Source of the DNA: Bradyrhizobium sp. in8p8
GTDB taxonomy: Bacteria; Pseudomonadota; Alphaproteobacteria; Rhizobiales; Xanthobacteraceae
Direction: 5' to 3'
Assembly (NCBI RefSeq): GCF_000426845.1
Contig: NZ_AUGD01000001.1
Span: 434,001 to 498,000 of the forward strand
DNA: 64,000 nucleotides
Shown here piece after piece: positions 42,929 to 50,939 of the stretch. The notes below the pieces were generated by a model. It did not search any database. It worked only from the letters and a program-made list of their open reading frames with translations, and had not been told where the DNA came from. A program made the translations under genes and the position numbers. The stretch's first letter is position 1, and the number at the start of each line of letters is the position of its first letter.

Positions 42929-43798
42929 TCACGCTTCCAGATGCCGGCCGGGAAACAGTTGCCGGACGATGCCGCCGACGCGGCCGAACAGCACGGAGAC
43001 CACGTAGATCACCGTCGCCACGAGAATGATCGCAGGGCCTGAGGGCACGCGGGTCTGGAACGACAGCACGAGGCCGGCATAGCCCGAGACGGCAGCAGCA
43101 GTCACGGCAATGCATATCATGGCGGTGAGATCGTGCGACCAGAACCGGGCGATCCCGGCCGGCAGGATCATGAGGCCGACAGCGAGCAGCGTGCCGAGCG
43201 CTTGAAAGCCGTTGACCAGGTTGATGACGACGAGCGCGAGAAACGCGAGGTGCGCAGGTCCCCCCGCGCGGCTGACCGTGCGCAGAAACAGCGGATCGAC
43301 GCTCTCGATCACGAGTGGCCGGTAGATCACCGCGAGCACCAGCAGCGTGATCGTGGCGTTGATGGCCACCACCAACAGCGTCTGGTCGTCCATCGCCAGA
43401 ATGTTGCCGAACAGCACATGCAGCAGATCGATATTGGTACCCTTGATCGAGACGATGGTGACGCCGAGCGCGAGCGAGGCGAGATAGAACGTGGCGAGCG
43501 AAGCGTCCTCCTTCAGTCCCGTCGAGCGTGCCACCACGCCCGCGAGGATCGCGACCGCAAAGCCGGCGATCAGGCCGCCCGCCGTCATCGCGAACAGATT
43601 GAGGCCCGAGAGCAGGAAGCCGACCGCCGCGCCCGGGAGGATTGCATGCGCCATGGCATCGCCGACGAGGCTCATCCGCCGCAACATCAGGAACATGCCG
43701 ATCGGCGCGCCCGCGAGCGCTAGCGCGATCACGGCGGCGAGCGCCCGCCGCATGAACTCGAATTCGGTGAACGGGCCGATCAGCACGTCATAGATCAT
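42929..43798 (-). CDS. znuB: Zinc ABC-transporter permease
   Basis: This 289-residue ABC-3 family permease has eight or more helices. Signatures are LRRMSLVGDAMAHAILPGAAVGF, the ATPase-contact segment EDASLATFYLASLALGV and the long SFQTRVPSGPAIILVATVIYV near the end. It forms the membrane channel for the ZnuA/ZnuC pair. It begins six bases after the znuC stop. Confidence 0.92.
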   Translation of the reverse strand: MIYDVLIGPFTEFEFMRRALAAVIALALAGAPIGMFLMLRRMSLVGDAMAHAILPGAAVGFLLSGLNLFAMTAGGLIAGFAVAILAGVVARSTGLKEDASLATFYLASLALGVTIVSIKGTNIDLLHVLFGNILAMDDQTLLVVAINATITLLVLAVIYRPLVIESVDPLFLRTVSRAGGPAHLAFLALVVINLVNGFQALGTLLAVGLMILPAGIARFWSHDLTAMICIAVTAAAVSGYAGLVLSFQTRVPSGPAIILVATVIYVVSVLFGRVGGIVRQLFPGRHLEA

Positions 43799-43804
43799 CG
43801 GATA

Positions 43805-44560
43805 TCAAGCCGCCCGCGAGCTGATATCATCGGCTGCGCAGGCCGCGGCGCTGTCATCGAACGCCTCGCACATCCGCATCGCAACCAGCAGATTTTCCGG
43901 CGTCAGCACCTCCGCCGTCGGACCCCACGCCACAGGGCCGCGGGCCAGCACCAGAGTCTCGGCGAAGTGGTTGCGCACCATCTCCATGTCGTGCAGCGCA
44001 GCGAGCACAGTCCGGCCTTCGCCGTGCCAGCGCTGCACCAGCGCGAGCAGGTCGGCCGTGGTCTTGCTGTCGATGGCATTGAAGGGCTCGTCGAGCACGA
44101 TCAGACGAGCGTCCTGGAGCAGCACGCGCGCGAACAGCACGCGCTGCATCTGGCCACCCGAGAGCGTGCCGATCGGTCGGTTCTCGAATCCATTGAGTCC
44201 GACGGACGCGATCGCGCGGAGGATCTTTTCGCGGGCAGCCTTGCCAACGCCACCGAACAGGGAGGTGGCGCGCCACAACCCGGTGCCGACGAAATCGAAC
44301 ACCGAGATCGGGAAGCTGCGGTCGATCTCGGCGCTCTGGGGCAGGTAGGCGATGTCCCTGCGGTCGAGACCGCCGAGATGGATGCTCCCGTCGAGCGGCT
44401 TGAGGATGCCGACGATGCCGCGCAACAACGTCGACTTGCCGGCGCCGTTGGGACCGATCACCGCGACCAGCGCGCCTTGTGCAATCTCGCCGTTGAGATG
44501 GTGCACGGCCGGATGCCGGTCGTAGCCGAGCGTAACGTTGTGGAAGTGCAGGGCCGCCAT
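43805..44560 (-). CDS. znuC: Zinc ABC-transporter ATPase
   Basis: This 251-residue ABC ATPase has Walker A GPNGAGKSTLLR, the signature LSGGQMQRVLFARVLL, Walker B RLIVLDEPF and the switch His in LAALHDMEMV. The ATG at 44560 has AGGTGACC before it; an in-frame GTG at 44566 overlaps the upstream stop (GTGA) and is also possible. It powers zinc uptake with ZnuB and ZnuA. Confidence 0.92.
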   Translation of the reverse strand: MAALHFHNVTLGYDRHPAVHHLNGEIAQGALVAVIGPNGAGKSTLLRGIVGILKPLDGSIHLGGLDRRDIAYLPQSAEIDRSFPISVFDFVGTGLWRATSLFGGVGKAAREKILRAIASVGLNGFENRPIGTLSGGQMQRVLFARVLLQDARLIVLDEPFNAIDSKTTADLLALVQRWHGEGRTVLAALHDMEMVRNHFAETLVLARGPVAWGPTAEVLTPENLLVAMRMCEAFDDSAAACAADDISSRAA

Positions 44561-44562
44561 GG

Positions 44563-44787
44563 TCACCTCATCGCCAGCAAGACGATGCCCCAGAGAACGG
44601 CACAGACGCCGACTGCGGCCGCAAGGCGACCCGCCATGGTCATGCGCAGGATCGACCAGGGCGCCGCTTGGGCCGGATGCGGTGAGGCCTCATCATGGCT
44701 ATGGGCGTGGTCGTGCGAATGCCTGTAGCCATGAGGGTGGCTGTGGGCATGGTCATGATGATCGGCGCGGGACGCAGCAGGAACCAT
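44563..44787 (-). CDS. Small His-rich membrane protein heading the zinc operon
   Basis: This 74-residue protein has an N-terminal half that is a run of His, Ser and Asp (about 12 His in residues 10-38, e.g. HSHDHAHSHDEASPHP). Residues 47-72 form one membrane helix (MTMAGRLAAAVGVCAVLWGI then VLLAM). It is the first gene after the Zur-type box and its stop abuts the znuC start. I recognise no named family. The layout suggests a zinc-binding peptide tethered at the membrane close to ZnuB, a buffer or feeder for the transporter. Orientation of the His region is not certain. Confidence 0.75.
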   Translation of the reverse strand: MVPAASRADHHDHAHSHPHGYRHSHDHAHSHDEASPHPAQAAPWSILRMTMAGRLAAAVGVCAVLWGIVLLAMR

Positions 44788-44795
44788 GATGTGAC

Positions 44796-44808
44796 GTTAT
44801 ATTATAAC
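44796..44808. promoter_or_regulatory. Zur-type operator of the zinc operon
   Basis: GTTATA-T-TATAAC is a perfect palindrome around a central T at 44802. It is 9 bases upstream of the first start codon of the zinc operon and matches the AT-rich palindrome bound by alphaproteobacterial Zur repressors. Zinc-loaded Zur would cover the promoter or start region. Confidence 0.75.
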
Positions 44809-44830
44809 ATTACCCCTGTCCACGCCCGGC

Positions 44831-45331
44831 TCACGGCTTGCCGATCACCATCGCGACCGCCGCGGCCACGAATGGAAACGGCACCGATACGGCGCAGCGG
44901 AACCAGACGAAACGGGCCGGCATGAACGGGATCTCCCACAAGATCACCCGCTGGAAGGCGAACAGGGCCCAGGCGACGACATAGGCGACCACCTGAGGCA
45001 CGCCGCCACCGGACTTCAGCGCCACCGTGCCGATGGAGAAGCCAACCACAGGACCGCCGGGCGTCGCGGCGCCAGCGACCACGGCGGTCGCTACCCCGAG
45101 CCAACCGCTGTCCGGTCCGAGCCAACCTGTGATCACCTCCTGCGGTATGATGGCGGCGATGTAGCCGGAGCCGATCACACCGAGCGCGATCCGCGGCACG
45201 ATGTTGATGAAGTCCATCGCGCCTTCTCGAAGCGAGGCTTTGAATACGGGAGGGCCGCGGCGGAATGCGATCAGGCCGACGCCTAGCACCGAGCCCCACA
45301 ACAGGATGTCGATCAGAAGCGCTGCGCTCAA
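44831..45331 (-). CDS. Small permease-like membrane protein, second of a pair
   Basis: This 166-residue membrane protein has LIDILLWGSVLGVGLIAFRRG at the start, IGSGYIAAIIPQEVITGWLGPDSG and GAATPGGPVVGFSIGTVALKSG. These are half-size permease features similar to the DUF318/YraQ-like group, with a conserved PGGP turn. The start is a TTG at 45331 overlapping the TGA of the upstream permease gene, so translation is coupled. Both halves probably assemble together. The substrate is unknown; it lies directly upstream of the zinc operon but before its operator. Confidence 0.75.
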   Translation of the reverse strand: MSAALLIDILLWGSVLGVGLIAFRRGPPVFKASLREGAMDFINIVPRIALGVIGSGYIAAIIPQEVITGWLGPDSGWLGVATAVVAGAATPGGPVVGFSIGTVALKSGGGVPQVVAYVVAWALFAFQRVILWEIPFMPARFVWFRCAVSVPFPFVAAAVAMVIGKP

Positions 45332-46017
45332 GTCTCGTCGTCCTTGATGGCGGGCTTCGGATACATCCTCACGTAGACGAAGCGGCCGAGAGCGCCTGCG
45401 AGCACCGGCAGCGGCAGCGAGATCACGATCCGCCACAAGGTGAAATCGGTGCCCATGATCGGGATCTCCCAGGCCACCGCCCGGCCGTAGCCGATCAGGG
45501 TCCAGCTCACGACCATGGCGATGGTGGCACCGAAATCGGCACCGACCGCGAGCAGCGCGCTCGCCACGGGGTAGGCGGTAAAGGGACCACCGGGCAGGAT
45601 CGCGCCGAACGCGGTACCAATCAAAAGACCCATCAAGCCGGACTTCGGCCCGAGCGAGCGCGAGACTTTCTCGTGCGGCAGGATCTCCGAGATGAAAGCG
45701 CCGAGCAGGCAGCCGGCCAGCACGCGCGGCAGGATGCCGGAGAAGAGCGAGAGGTCGTGGGTCAGAATGTCGAGAACGCCATCGGTGCCGTCGCGACGCC
45801 AGACAAGGCCTGCGCTCACCGCCACCAGGACCGCGATGATGATAGTCGACCAGCCGATCGGCTTACGCACACGCCCCGGACGCGGCTCGGAGTCCTCGGC
45901 AGGCGCCGGCGTGTTCGGGGAAGGTTCTGACAATGGGTGTGGGGCGGCTCGAGGGTGAATCCTTTTCTGATTAAGGGCGCCGCCGAGGCGATGCAAACGG
46001 CGTGATGACAGACCCAT
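45328..46017 (-). CDS. Permease-like membrane protein, first of a pair
   Basis: This protein of about 229 residues has a charged, proline-rich N-terminus to about residue 60. Four to five helices follow, with LAGCLLGAFISEILPHEKVSRSLGP and GAILPGGPFTAYPVASALLAVGAD. The GP-x-PGGP pattern repeats that of the next gene, so the two look like diverged halves of one permease. The start is uncertain: ATG at 46017 or TTG at 45933, because the frame further upstream crosses a terminator. It is the first gene of the coupled pair. Confidence 0.72.
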   Translation of the reverse strand: MGLSSRRLHRLGGALNQKRIHPRAAPHPLSEPSPNTPAPAEDSEPRPGRVRKPIGWSTIIIAVLVAVSAGLVWRRDGTDGVLDILTHDLSLFSGILPRVLAGCLLGAFISEILPHEKVSRSLGPKSGLMGLLIGTAFGAILPGGPFTAYPVASALLAVGADFGATIAMVVSWTLIGYGRAVAWEIPIMGTDFTLWRIVISLPLPVLAGALGRFVYVRMYPKPAIKDDET

Positions 46018-46048
46018 GCGCGTACCACGCAGGGCAATTCCGCACAGC

Positions 46049-46079
46049 AAAAAGGCGGCCGCGCCAGCGACCGCCTTTT
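46049..46079 (-). terminator. Intrinsic terminator downstream of sodB
   Basis: AAAAGGCGG and CCGCCTTTT flank a 12-nt loop; on the minus strand five Ts follow. It ends the sodB transcript before the permease pair and could work in both directions. Confidence 0.75.
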
Positions 46080-46089
46080 GTCAGTCTCG

Positions 46090-46182
46090 GGCGGCGCGCC
46101 GACGCCGACCCGGAACCCATCGGGCGCGAGCCCTAGCATTCAAATGAACTCCGGGCTCACGCTTCGCGCGGCCCGGAATGAC
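46090..46182. repeat. Degenerate GTCATTCCGGG-type palindromic repeat
   Basis: CCCGGAACCCATCGG near 46110 and CTCCGGGCTCACGCTTCGCG ... GGCCCGGAATGAC at the end (46182) match one and a half arms of the element at 23980 and 38662. The left outer arm has decayed. Confidence 0.55.
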
Positions 46183-46186
46183 ATCG

Positions 46187-46783
46187 TCACGCCTTCTCGA
46201 ACAGGGACTCCACGTATTCCCAGTTCACGAGGTTCTCGACGAACGCCTTGAGATAGTCGGGGCGACGGTTGCGATAATCGATGTAATAGGAGTGCTCCCA
46301 GACGTCGCAGCCGAGAATCGGGGTAGCACCGTGCACCAGCGGATTCTCGCCGTTCGGGGTCTTGGAGATCTCGAGCTTGCCGTTCTTGACCTGGAGCCAG
46401 CACCAGCCGGAGCCGAACTGGCCGATGCCGGCCGCCTGGAAGTCCGCCTTGAACTTCTCGAAGCCGCCGAGGTCCTCGTTGATCTTCTTCTCGAGCTTGC
46501 TGGGCAGCTTGGTGCCGCCGCCATTGGGCTTCATCCAGCTCCAGAAGTGAATGTGGTTGTAGTGCTGGCCGGCATTGTTGAACACGGCCGGGTTCTTGCC
46601 GAACGAGCCCTTGACGATCTCTTCAAGGGACTTGCCTTCCCATTCGGTCCCCTTGAGCGCGTTGTTGCCGTTGGTGACGTAGGCCTGGTGATGTTTGTCG
46701 TGGTGATATTCGAGCGTCTCCTTCGACATGTACTGACCGAGGGCGTCATAGGCGTAAGGGAGTGGGGGCAGCGTAAAGGTCAT
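46187..46783 (-). CDS. sodB: Superoxide dismutase, Fe/Mn family
   Basis: This 198-residue enzyme starts MTFTLPPLPYAYDALGQYMS. The four metal ligands are visible: His in LEYHHDKHHQAYV, His in QHYNHIHFWSW, and Asp and His in LGCDVWEHSYYIDY. FNNAGQHYNHIHFW together with the Gln in the second half (AAGIGQFGSGW) resembles the iron/cambialistic type of alphaproteobacteria. It detoxifies superoxide in the cytoplasm. A close match to the EcfG promoter lies 36-61 bases upstream, linking it to the general stress response genes at 60-61.7 kb. Confidence 0.95.
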   Translation of the reverse strand: MTFTLPPLPYAYDALGQYMSKETLEYHHDKHHQAYVTNGNNALKGTEWEGKSLEEIVKGSFGKNPAVFNNAGQHYNHIHFWSWMKPNGGGTKLPSKLEKKINEDLGGFEKFKADFQAAGIGQFGSGWCWLQVKNGKLEISKTPNGENPLVHGATPILGCDVWEHSYYIDYRNRRPDYLKAFVENLVNWEYVESLFEKA

Positions 46784-46818
46784 GGGTTCTTGTCCGCAAC
46801 TGGTGGGGAACGAGTTCT

Positions 46819-46844
46819 AACGGTCACCCCTTATAGAAGGTTCC
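46819..46844 (-). promoter_or_regulatory. Predicted EcfG (general stress sigma factor) promoter of sodB
   Basis: On the minus strand GGAAC (46840-46844) and CGTT (46819-46822) are separated by 17 bp, an exact match to the GGAAC-N16/17-CGTT consensus of EcfG promoters. Transcription would start near 46812, about 30 bases before the sodB ATG. A TATAAG within the spacer could also act as a sigma-70 -10. Confidence 0.6.
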
Positions 46845-47029
46845 GCAGCCGTTAAATACCTCAGAATTTCGCAAACGCGTGGTGCCGACGCTTGGCACGA
46901 TTGCATAAAATCGTCGCAGGACAAGGACATCTGCGGCAGTCGTGGCGGGCCGATGCAAAATACCATTGCCTTTGAAGCGCTTATGGCGGAACGAATGCCC
47001 TGCGCAGCGCCAGTGCGAAAGACGGAGCC

Positions 47030-47557
47030 ATGAGCATCGAGATCGACATTCTGAACGGTGACGCCTCGTGGCCGATAGCGGAGCCGCTGCATCAGGCAGT
47101 GTGGGGACCACATGTGATTGCGGACAAGCCCTGGGCGCACGTCAAATGGGCCAATGCCGATCTGCGCGTTCTGATCGAGACGCCCGAGGACGGTCTCGTT
47201 TGCCATGTCGGCATCTACTTCCGAACCGTCACCTGGAACGGACAGAAGGTCCACATTGGCGGCATCGGCGGGGTCTGCACGCGCGAGGACCGACGCGGCC
47301 GCGGTTATGCAACGATCGCACTCGACGCGGCCGTGCACACGATCAGGGCCAACGAAGCGGTCCGCTTCGCCCTGCTGTTCTGCGAGCCGCACAATTTCGC
47401 ATTCTACGAGACCCGCAGCTGGCTCCCCTTCGAGGGCGAGGTCTATTGCGAGCAGCCGGAAGGGCGGATCCGCTTTACCCAGATGGCGCCCTACGTCTTC
47501 AACATCGTCCGCGCGCCGACGCTGGGCACCATCGACCTATGCGGCCTGCCCTGGTGA
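47030..47557 (+). CDS. GNAT-family N-acetyltransferase, aminoglycoside 2'-N-acetyltransferase-like
   Basis: This 175-residue protein has the acetyl-CoA loop RRGRGYATIALDAAV preceded by GGIGGVCTREDRRGRG. LFCEPHNFAFYETRSW resembles Aac(2')-type and NodA-like sequences more than generic GNATs. A resistance role is not implied; many chromosomal Aac(2')-like proteins have unknown natural substrates. It is divergent from sodB, with 246 bases between, and is followed by a MATE exporter gene on the same strand. Confidence 0.82.
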   Translation: MSIEIDILNGDASWPIAEPLHQAVWGPHVIADKPWAHVKWANADLRVLIETPEDGLVCHVGIYFRTVTWNGQKVHIGGIGGVCTREDRRGRGYATIALDAAVHTIRANEAVRFALLFCEPHNFAFYETRSWLPFEGEVYCEQPEGRIRFTQMAPYVFNIVRAPTLGTIDLCGLPW

Positions 47558-47638
47558 GCCCTGCGTGAGCAAGGGCTGCGCGGGTCGACCCACGTTCTAT
47601 AATATGTCGACCATCATTTAATATTCCGCCCGGTGAAC

Positions 47639-49024
47639 ATGACGATCGACGCCCCCCTAGATGCCGTCCCGCCGGTTGCGCCGGTCGTCTCCCCCATCGC
47701 CAGCCTGCTGACCGCACCGATTCTCCCGACGCTGCTGCGGCTCGCGATTCCCAACATGATCGCGATGGTCGGCAGCACGCTGGTTGCGGTGGCCGAGACC
47801 TCCTATATCGGCCGGCTCGGCACCATTCCGCTCGCGGCGATCGCGCTGGTGTTTCCGTTCGCGATGCTGACGCAGATGATGAGCGCTGGCGCGATGGGCG
47901 GCGGCGTCTCCTCCGCCATCAGCCGCGCGCTGGGCGCTGGGAATCGCGACCGCGCTGCGACGCTGGCGCTGCACGCTGCCATCATCGGCCTCTGCGGCGG
48001 GCTGTTCTTCACGGTGATGATGCTCGTCTTTGGCCGCTCCTTCTTCGCGCTCCTCGGCGGACGCGAGCAGGTGCTGGAGGAGGCCAGCAGCTATTCGCAG
48101 GTGCTGTTCTCCGGCGCGGTGGCGATCTGGCTCGTCAACACGCTGGCCTCGGTCATCCGTGGCACCGGGGACATGCGCCTGCCTTCGATGACGCTGATCG
48201 GAGCGAGCGTGCTCCAAATCGCGCTCGGCGGCACGCTCGGGCTCGGGCTGTTCGGAGTGCCGCAATTCGGCATGCCGGGCGTCGCGAGCGGCCAGTTGAT
48301 TGCGTTCAGCTGCGCGGCGATCTTCTTCCTCTGGTATCTGTTGTCCGGACGCAGCCGGCTGCCGCTGGCTCTTCGTGCCTTCCATTTCGAGCGCGCGATG
48401 TTCGTGGACATTCTCAAGGTCGGCGCGTTGGCCTGTCTGTCGCCGCTCCAGACCGTGCTCACCATCCTGATATTTACCAAGATCCTGGCGACCTTCGGCA
48501 CCGAAACACTGGCGGGCTACGGCATCGGATCGCGGCTGGAATTCTTGCTCATCCCGATCACCTTCGCCTTCGGCATAGCCTCGGTGCCGATGGTCGGCAT
48601 GGCGATCGGCGCCGGAGACGTGAAGCGCGCGCGGCGGGTGGCCTGGACTGCGGCGGCGGCCTCCGGACTCACCATCGGCCTGATCGGCCTCGCCGTTGCG
48701 CTCGCTCCGTCGCTGTGGGTCGGGCTCTTCACGCGGGATCCCGGCGTCACCGCGGCAGCGCACAGCTATTTCCATTGGGCAGGACCGGCCTTCGTGTTCT
48801 TCGGCATGGGCGTGTCGTTGTACTTCTCGTCACAGGGTGCGGCGCGAGTCGGCGGCCCCGTGCTCGCCTCCACGGTGCGGCTCCTGATGGTCGCGATCGG
48901 CGGCGTCGGACTGATGACCGCGCAAGCTCCGGCCTGGACTCTGTTCGCGCTGGTCGGTGGCGCCATGGTCGTGTTCGGACTGTCGACCGCGGCGTCTGTC
49001 GCCTTCGTGCGATGGGGCAAATGA
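47639..49024 (+). CDS. MATE-family efflux transporter
   Basis: This 461-residue protein has twelve predicted helices in two six-helix bundles. Signatures are PNMIAMVGSTLVAVAETSYIGRLGT, SAGAMGGGVSSAISRALGAGNR and GYGIGSRLEFLLIPITFAFGIASVPMVGMAIGAGD. MATE proteins export cationic drugs or metabolites with Na+ or H+. The in-frame GTG at 47633 precedes the ATG at 47639; I use the ATG. The preceding GNAT gene is 81 bases upstream, so they may be co-transcribed (modify-and-export pair), but this is inference. Confidence 0.92.
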   Translation: MTIDAPLDAVPPVAPVVSPIASLLTAPILPTLLRLAIPNMIAMVGSTLVAVAETSYIGRLGTIPLAAIALVFPFAMLTQMMSAGAMGGGVSSAISRALGAGNRDRAATLALHAAIIGLCGGLFFTVMMLVFGRSFFALLGGREQVLEEASSYSQVLFSGAVAIWLVNTLASVIRGTGDMRLPSMTLIGASVLQIALGGTLGLGLFGVPQFGMPGVASGQLIAFSCAAIFFLWYLLSGRSRLPLALRAFHFERAMFVDILKVGALACLSPLQTVLTILIFTKILATFGTETLAGYGIGSRLEFLLIPITFAFGIASVPMVGMAIGAGDVKRARRVAWTAAAASGLTIGLIGLAVALAPSLWVGLFTRDPGVTAAAHSYFHWAGPAFVFFGMGVSLYFSSQGAARVGGPVLASTVRLLMVAIGGVGLMTAQAPAWTLFALVGGAMVVFGLSTAASVAFVRWGK

Positions 49025-49170
49025 TCATAGGGCGGTAGGCGCGGGAATGTGATTCCAAGCCAGCGTTGCACTATCCTGCCGGGCTGCTATCGAGGCGCTC
49101 CATTCTAGGGCCCTTGTCCAGGCTGCGTCGGTGCGCTCTGCGGCGGCGAGATCTGGACGCGCGCCGGGCG

Positions 49171-50322
49171 CTAGCTCGCTGCCATCATCGCCTTCAACGC
49201 CGTCGCCGCCGAGGCATAGCCGCCACGCGCGCCGTCGATGAAATGGACGTGATCGCTCCGCAGCAGCGAGGGTGTGAAGCAGGTCATCATGGCCGCATCC
49301 TGCCGGTGGACGCCGTAGCGCACGATACCCTCGCGCGCCGCCGCAGCGAGACGATCGGTGAGGGCACGTTCAAGCTCGACCGTACAGTCGATGACCATGC
49401 GCAAGCCGTCATCATATTTCCTGAAGTCCGAGTTCTCAGCCACCTGACGCTTGTAGACGCCAGGCATGAAGCCGCCGGCCTTGAGGTCGAAGCGCATGAT
49501 CAGATAGGCGAACAGCGTGTAGGCGAGCACGCTGACCCTGCGTGCGAGCAGCGAACCGCCACGCTTGGTGCGGGCCTCGAAGTCCACCCCCTGCGGCGGC
49601 CATTTCAGCGGCGGCCCTTGCGGCGGCACCGGGCGGCCGCCATCCGGACTGAGCTCGACCAGATCGATGACGTCCTCGATTACCTTGCGGAAGGCGCGCG
49701 GATCGGCACCCCGTGTCGGCATCACCAGCAGCGATAGGATCAATCCGCGGGAGGCCGGAATCACCTCGAATCGGCAGGACAGGCCCGACAGGTCGGGTTG
49801 CGTGCCCGCGGGCGCCGCCTCGACCGCAAACTCGCCGCGCTTCATCGCGGCCTCGGCCCAGGCGAGGCCGCCGCCCGAGAACATCGCATAGGACAGGTTG
49901 GCCGAAGGCCCGAACCGGGCGACGCGCACGTCCAGGGCCTGCGCACGAATGGCGCTGACCGGCACTAGTGCGACGCGCATGGTCAGATCGAGATCTTCCC
50001 GCACCCAGGTCGCAGTCGCAGCCAGCGCCTCGCGGGCCAGTTCGACATCATCCGGCGAAACCGCAAAGCTTGCGCCGTCGCCCCCGAATACGAAGGGAAA
50101 TTCGCGTCCCGCCAACGCGTTCGTCACCGCCGCGATCACCGCAGCGCCTGCCATGTTCACCGCCTTGTAGCGCTGCGCCGCGATCGCCCTGGTCGAATCG
50201 ACGATATCGGCAACGCCGATGCTCCAGTCGTCGGGCAGCGGCGAGTAGAGCGCGGGATCCATCAGGCTGGTGAAGCCTCTGAAGACGGGAATGCCGCGAT
50301 AGAAAGACTCGCCTGAAATCAT
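49171..50322 (-). CDS. DUF3095-family protein (cyclase-fold-like)
   Basis: This 383-residue protein matches DUF3095: FYRGIPVFRGFTSLMDPALYSPLPDDW at the start, then VADIVDSTRAIAAQRYKAVNMAG, FVFGGDGASFAV and, at the C-terminus, YGVHRQDAAMMTCFTPSL. The segments VADIVDSTRA and GGDGASF sit where class III nucleotide cyclases have their metal aspartates, so the first half is probably a cyclase-derived fold. Activity is unproven for the family. It is an isolated minus-strand gene. Confidence 0.82.
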   Translation of the reverse strand: MISGESFYRGIPVFRGFTSLMDPALYSPLPDDWSIGVADIVDSTRAIAAQRYKAVNMAGAAVIAAVTNALAGREFPFVFGGDGASFAVSPDDVELAREALAATATWVREDLDLTMRVALVPVSAIRAQALDVRVARFGPSANLSYAMFSGGGLAWAEAAMKRGEFAVEAAPAGTQPDLSGLSCRFEVIPASRGLILSLLVMPTRGADPRAFRKVIEDVIDLVELSPDGGRPVPPQGPPLKWPPQGVDFEARTKRGGSLLARRVSVLAYTLFAYLIMRFDLKAGGFMPGVYKRQVAENSDFRKYDDGLRMVIDCTVELERALTDRLAAAAREGIVRYGVHRQDAAMMTCFTPSLLRSDHVHFIDGARGGYASAATALKAMMAAS

Positions 50323-50536
50323 TCGGAATGCCGGGTGGTTGGAATGCGCGTCGGAACAGAATACGCGGCAGGACCGATCCGGGTTCGCCGGCCGGCAGCC
50401 TTTTCGATCATTTGGCCGAAAAGGACACGGACAACAAGATGCCGGCGCTTGCGATTCCGCGGCGGGTCATTGATCGGCGTCAAACGGCCGTCTGGGGAGA
50501 CCGGATATCGTCATTCAGCTCAAAGGGGTGCATGGG

Positions 50537-50935
50537 ATGATCGAGGTGTCCGACTTTGGCCGCAAGGACTCAGGCTCTCCAGTCCGCCGGCGCACGGGCA
50601 TTGACCCAGTCAGCGCGGTGAAGATGCCCGAAAGACTGACGGCAGCCGTCGATGCCTGGGCCGAAGCTCATGGCCTGACCCGCTCGGATGCGATCTGCAA
50701 GCTGATCGAACTGGGCCTGAAGATGACGCCCCCGGTCGTCCCGCCGGTACACCCGACGGAATCGAGCGCCACCAGGATCGAGGAGATCGCAGTACACGAG
50801 ATCGAGGCGCTGCTCGATCCCGCATTGCCGGCCGACGAACGCGAACGCCGCATTCGCCGCCTGACCGAGGGGCCGCCGGAATTCTCACAGCAGCGAATTG
50901 ACCTGCCGAAGGACTCGCCGAAGCAGCGAACGTGA
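50537..50935 (+). CDS. Ribbon-helix-helix-like protein
   Basis: This 132-residue protein contains VSAVKMPERLTAAVDAWAEA followed by HGLTRSDAICKLIELGL (about 25-62), which fits the strand-helix-helix of CopG/MetJ/Arc DNA-binding proteins. The rest is charged and probably disordered; a second helix EIEALLDPALPADERERRIRRL follows. No toxin partner gene is adjacent, so a solo regulator is more likely than an antitoxin. The ATG at 50537 is preferred over the GTG at 50528. It converges on a small hypothetical gene. Confidence 0.65.
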   Translation: MIEVSDFGRKDSGSPVRRRTGIDPVSAVKMPERLTAAVDAWAEAHGLTRSDAICKLIELGLKMTPPVVPPVHPTESSATRIEEIAVHEIEALLDPALPADERERRIRRLTEGPPEFSQQRIDLPKDSPKQRT

Positions 50936-50939
50936 GCGG

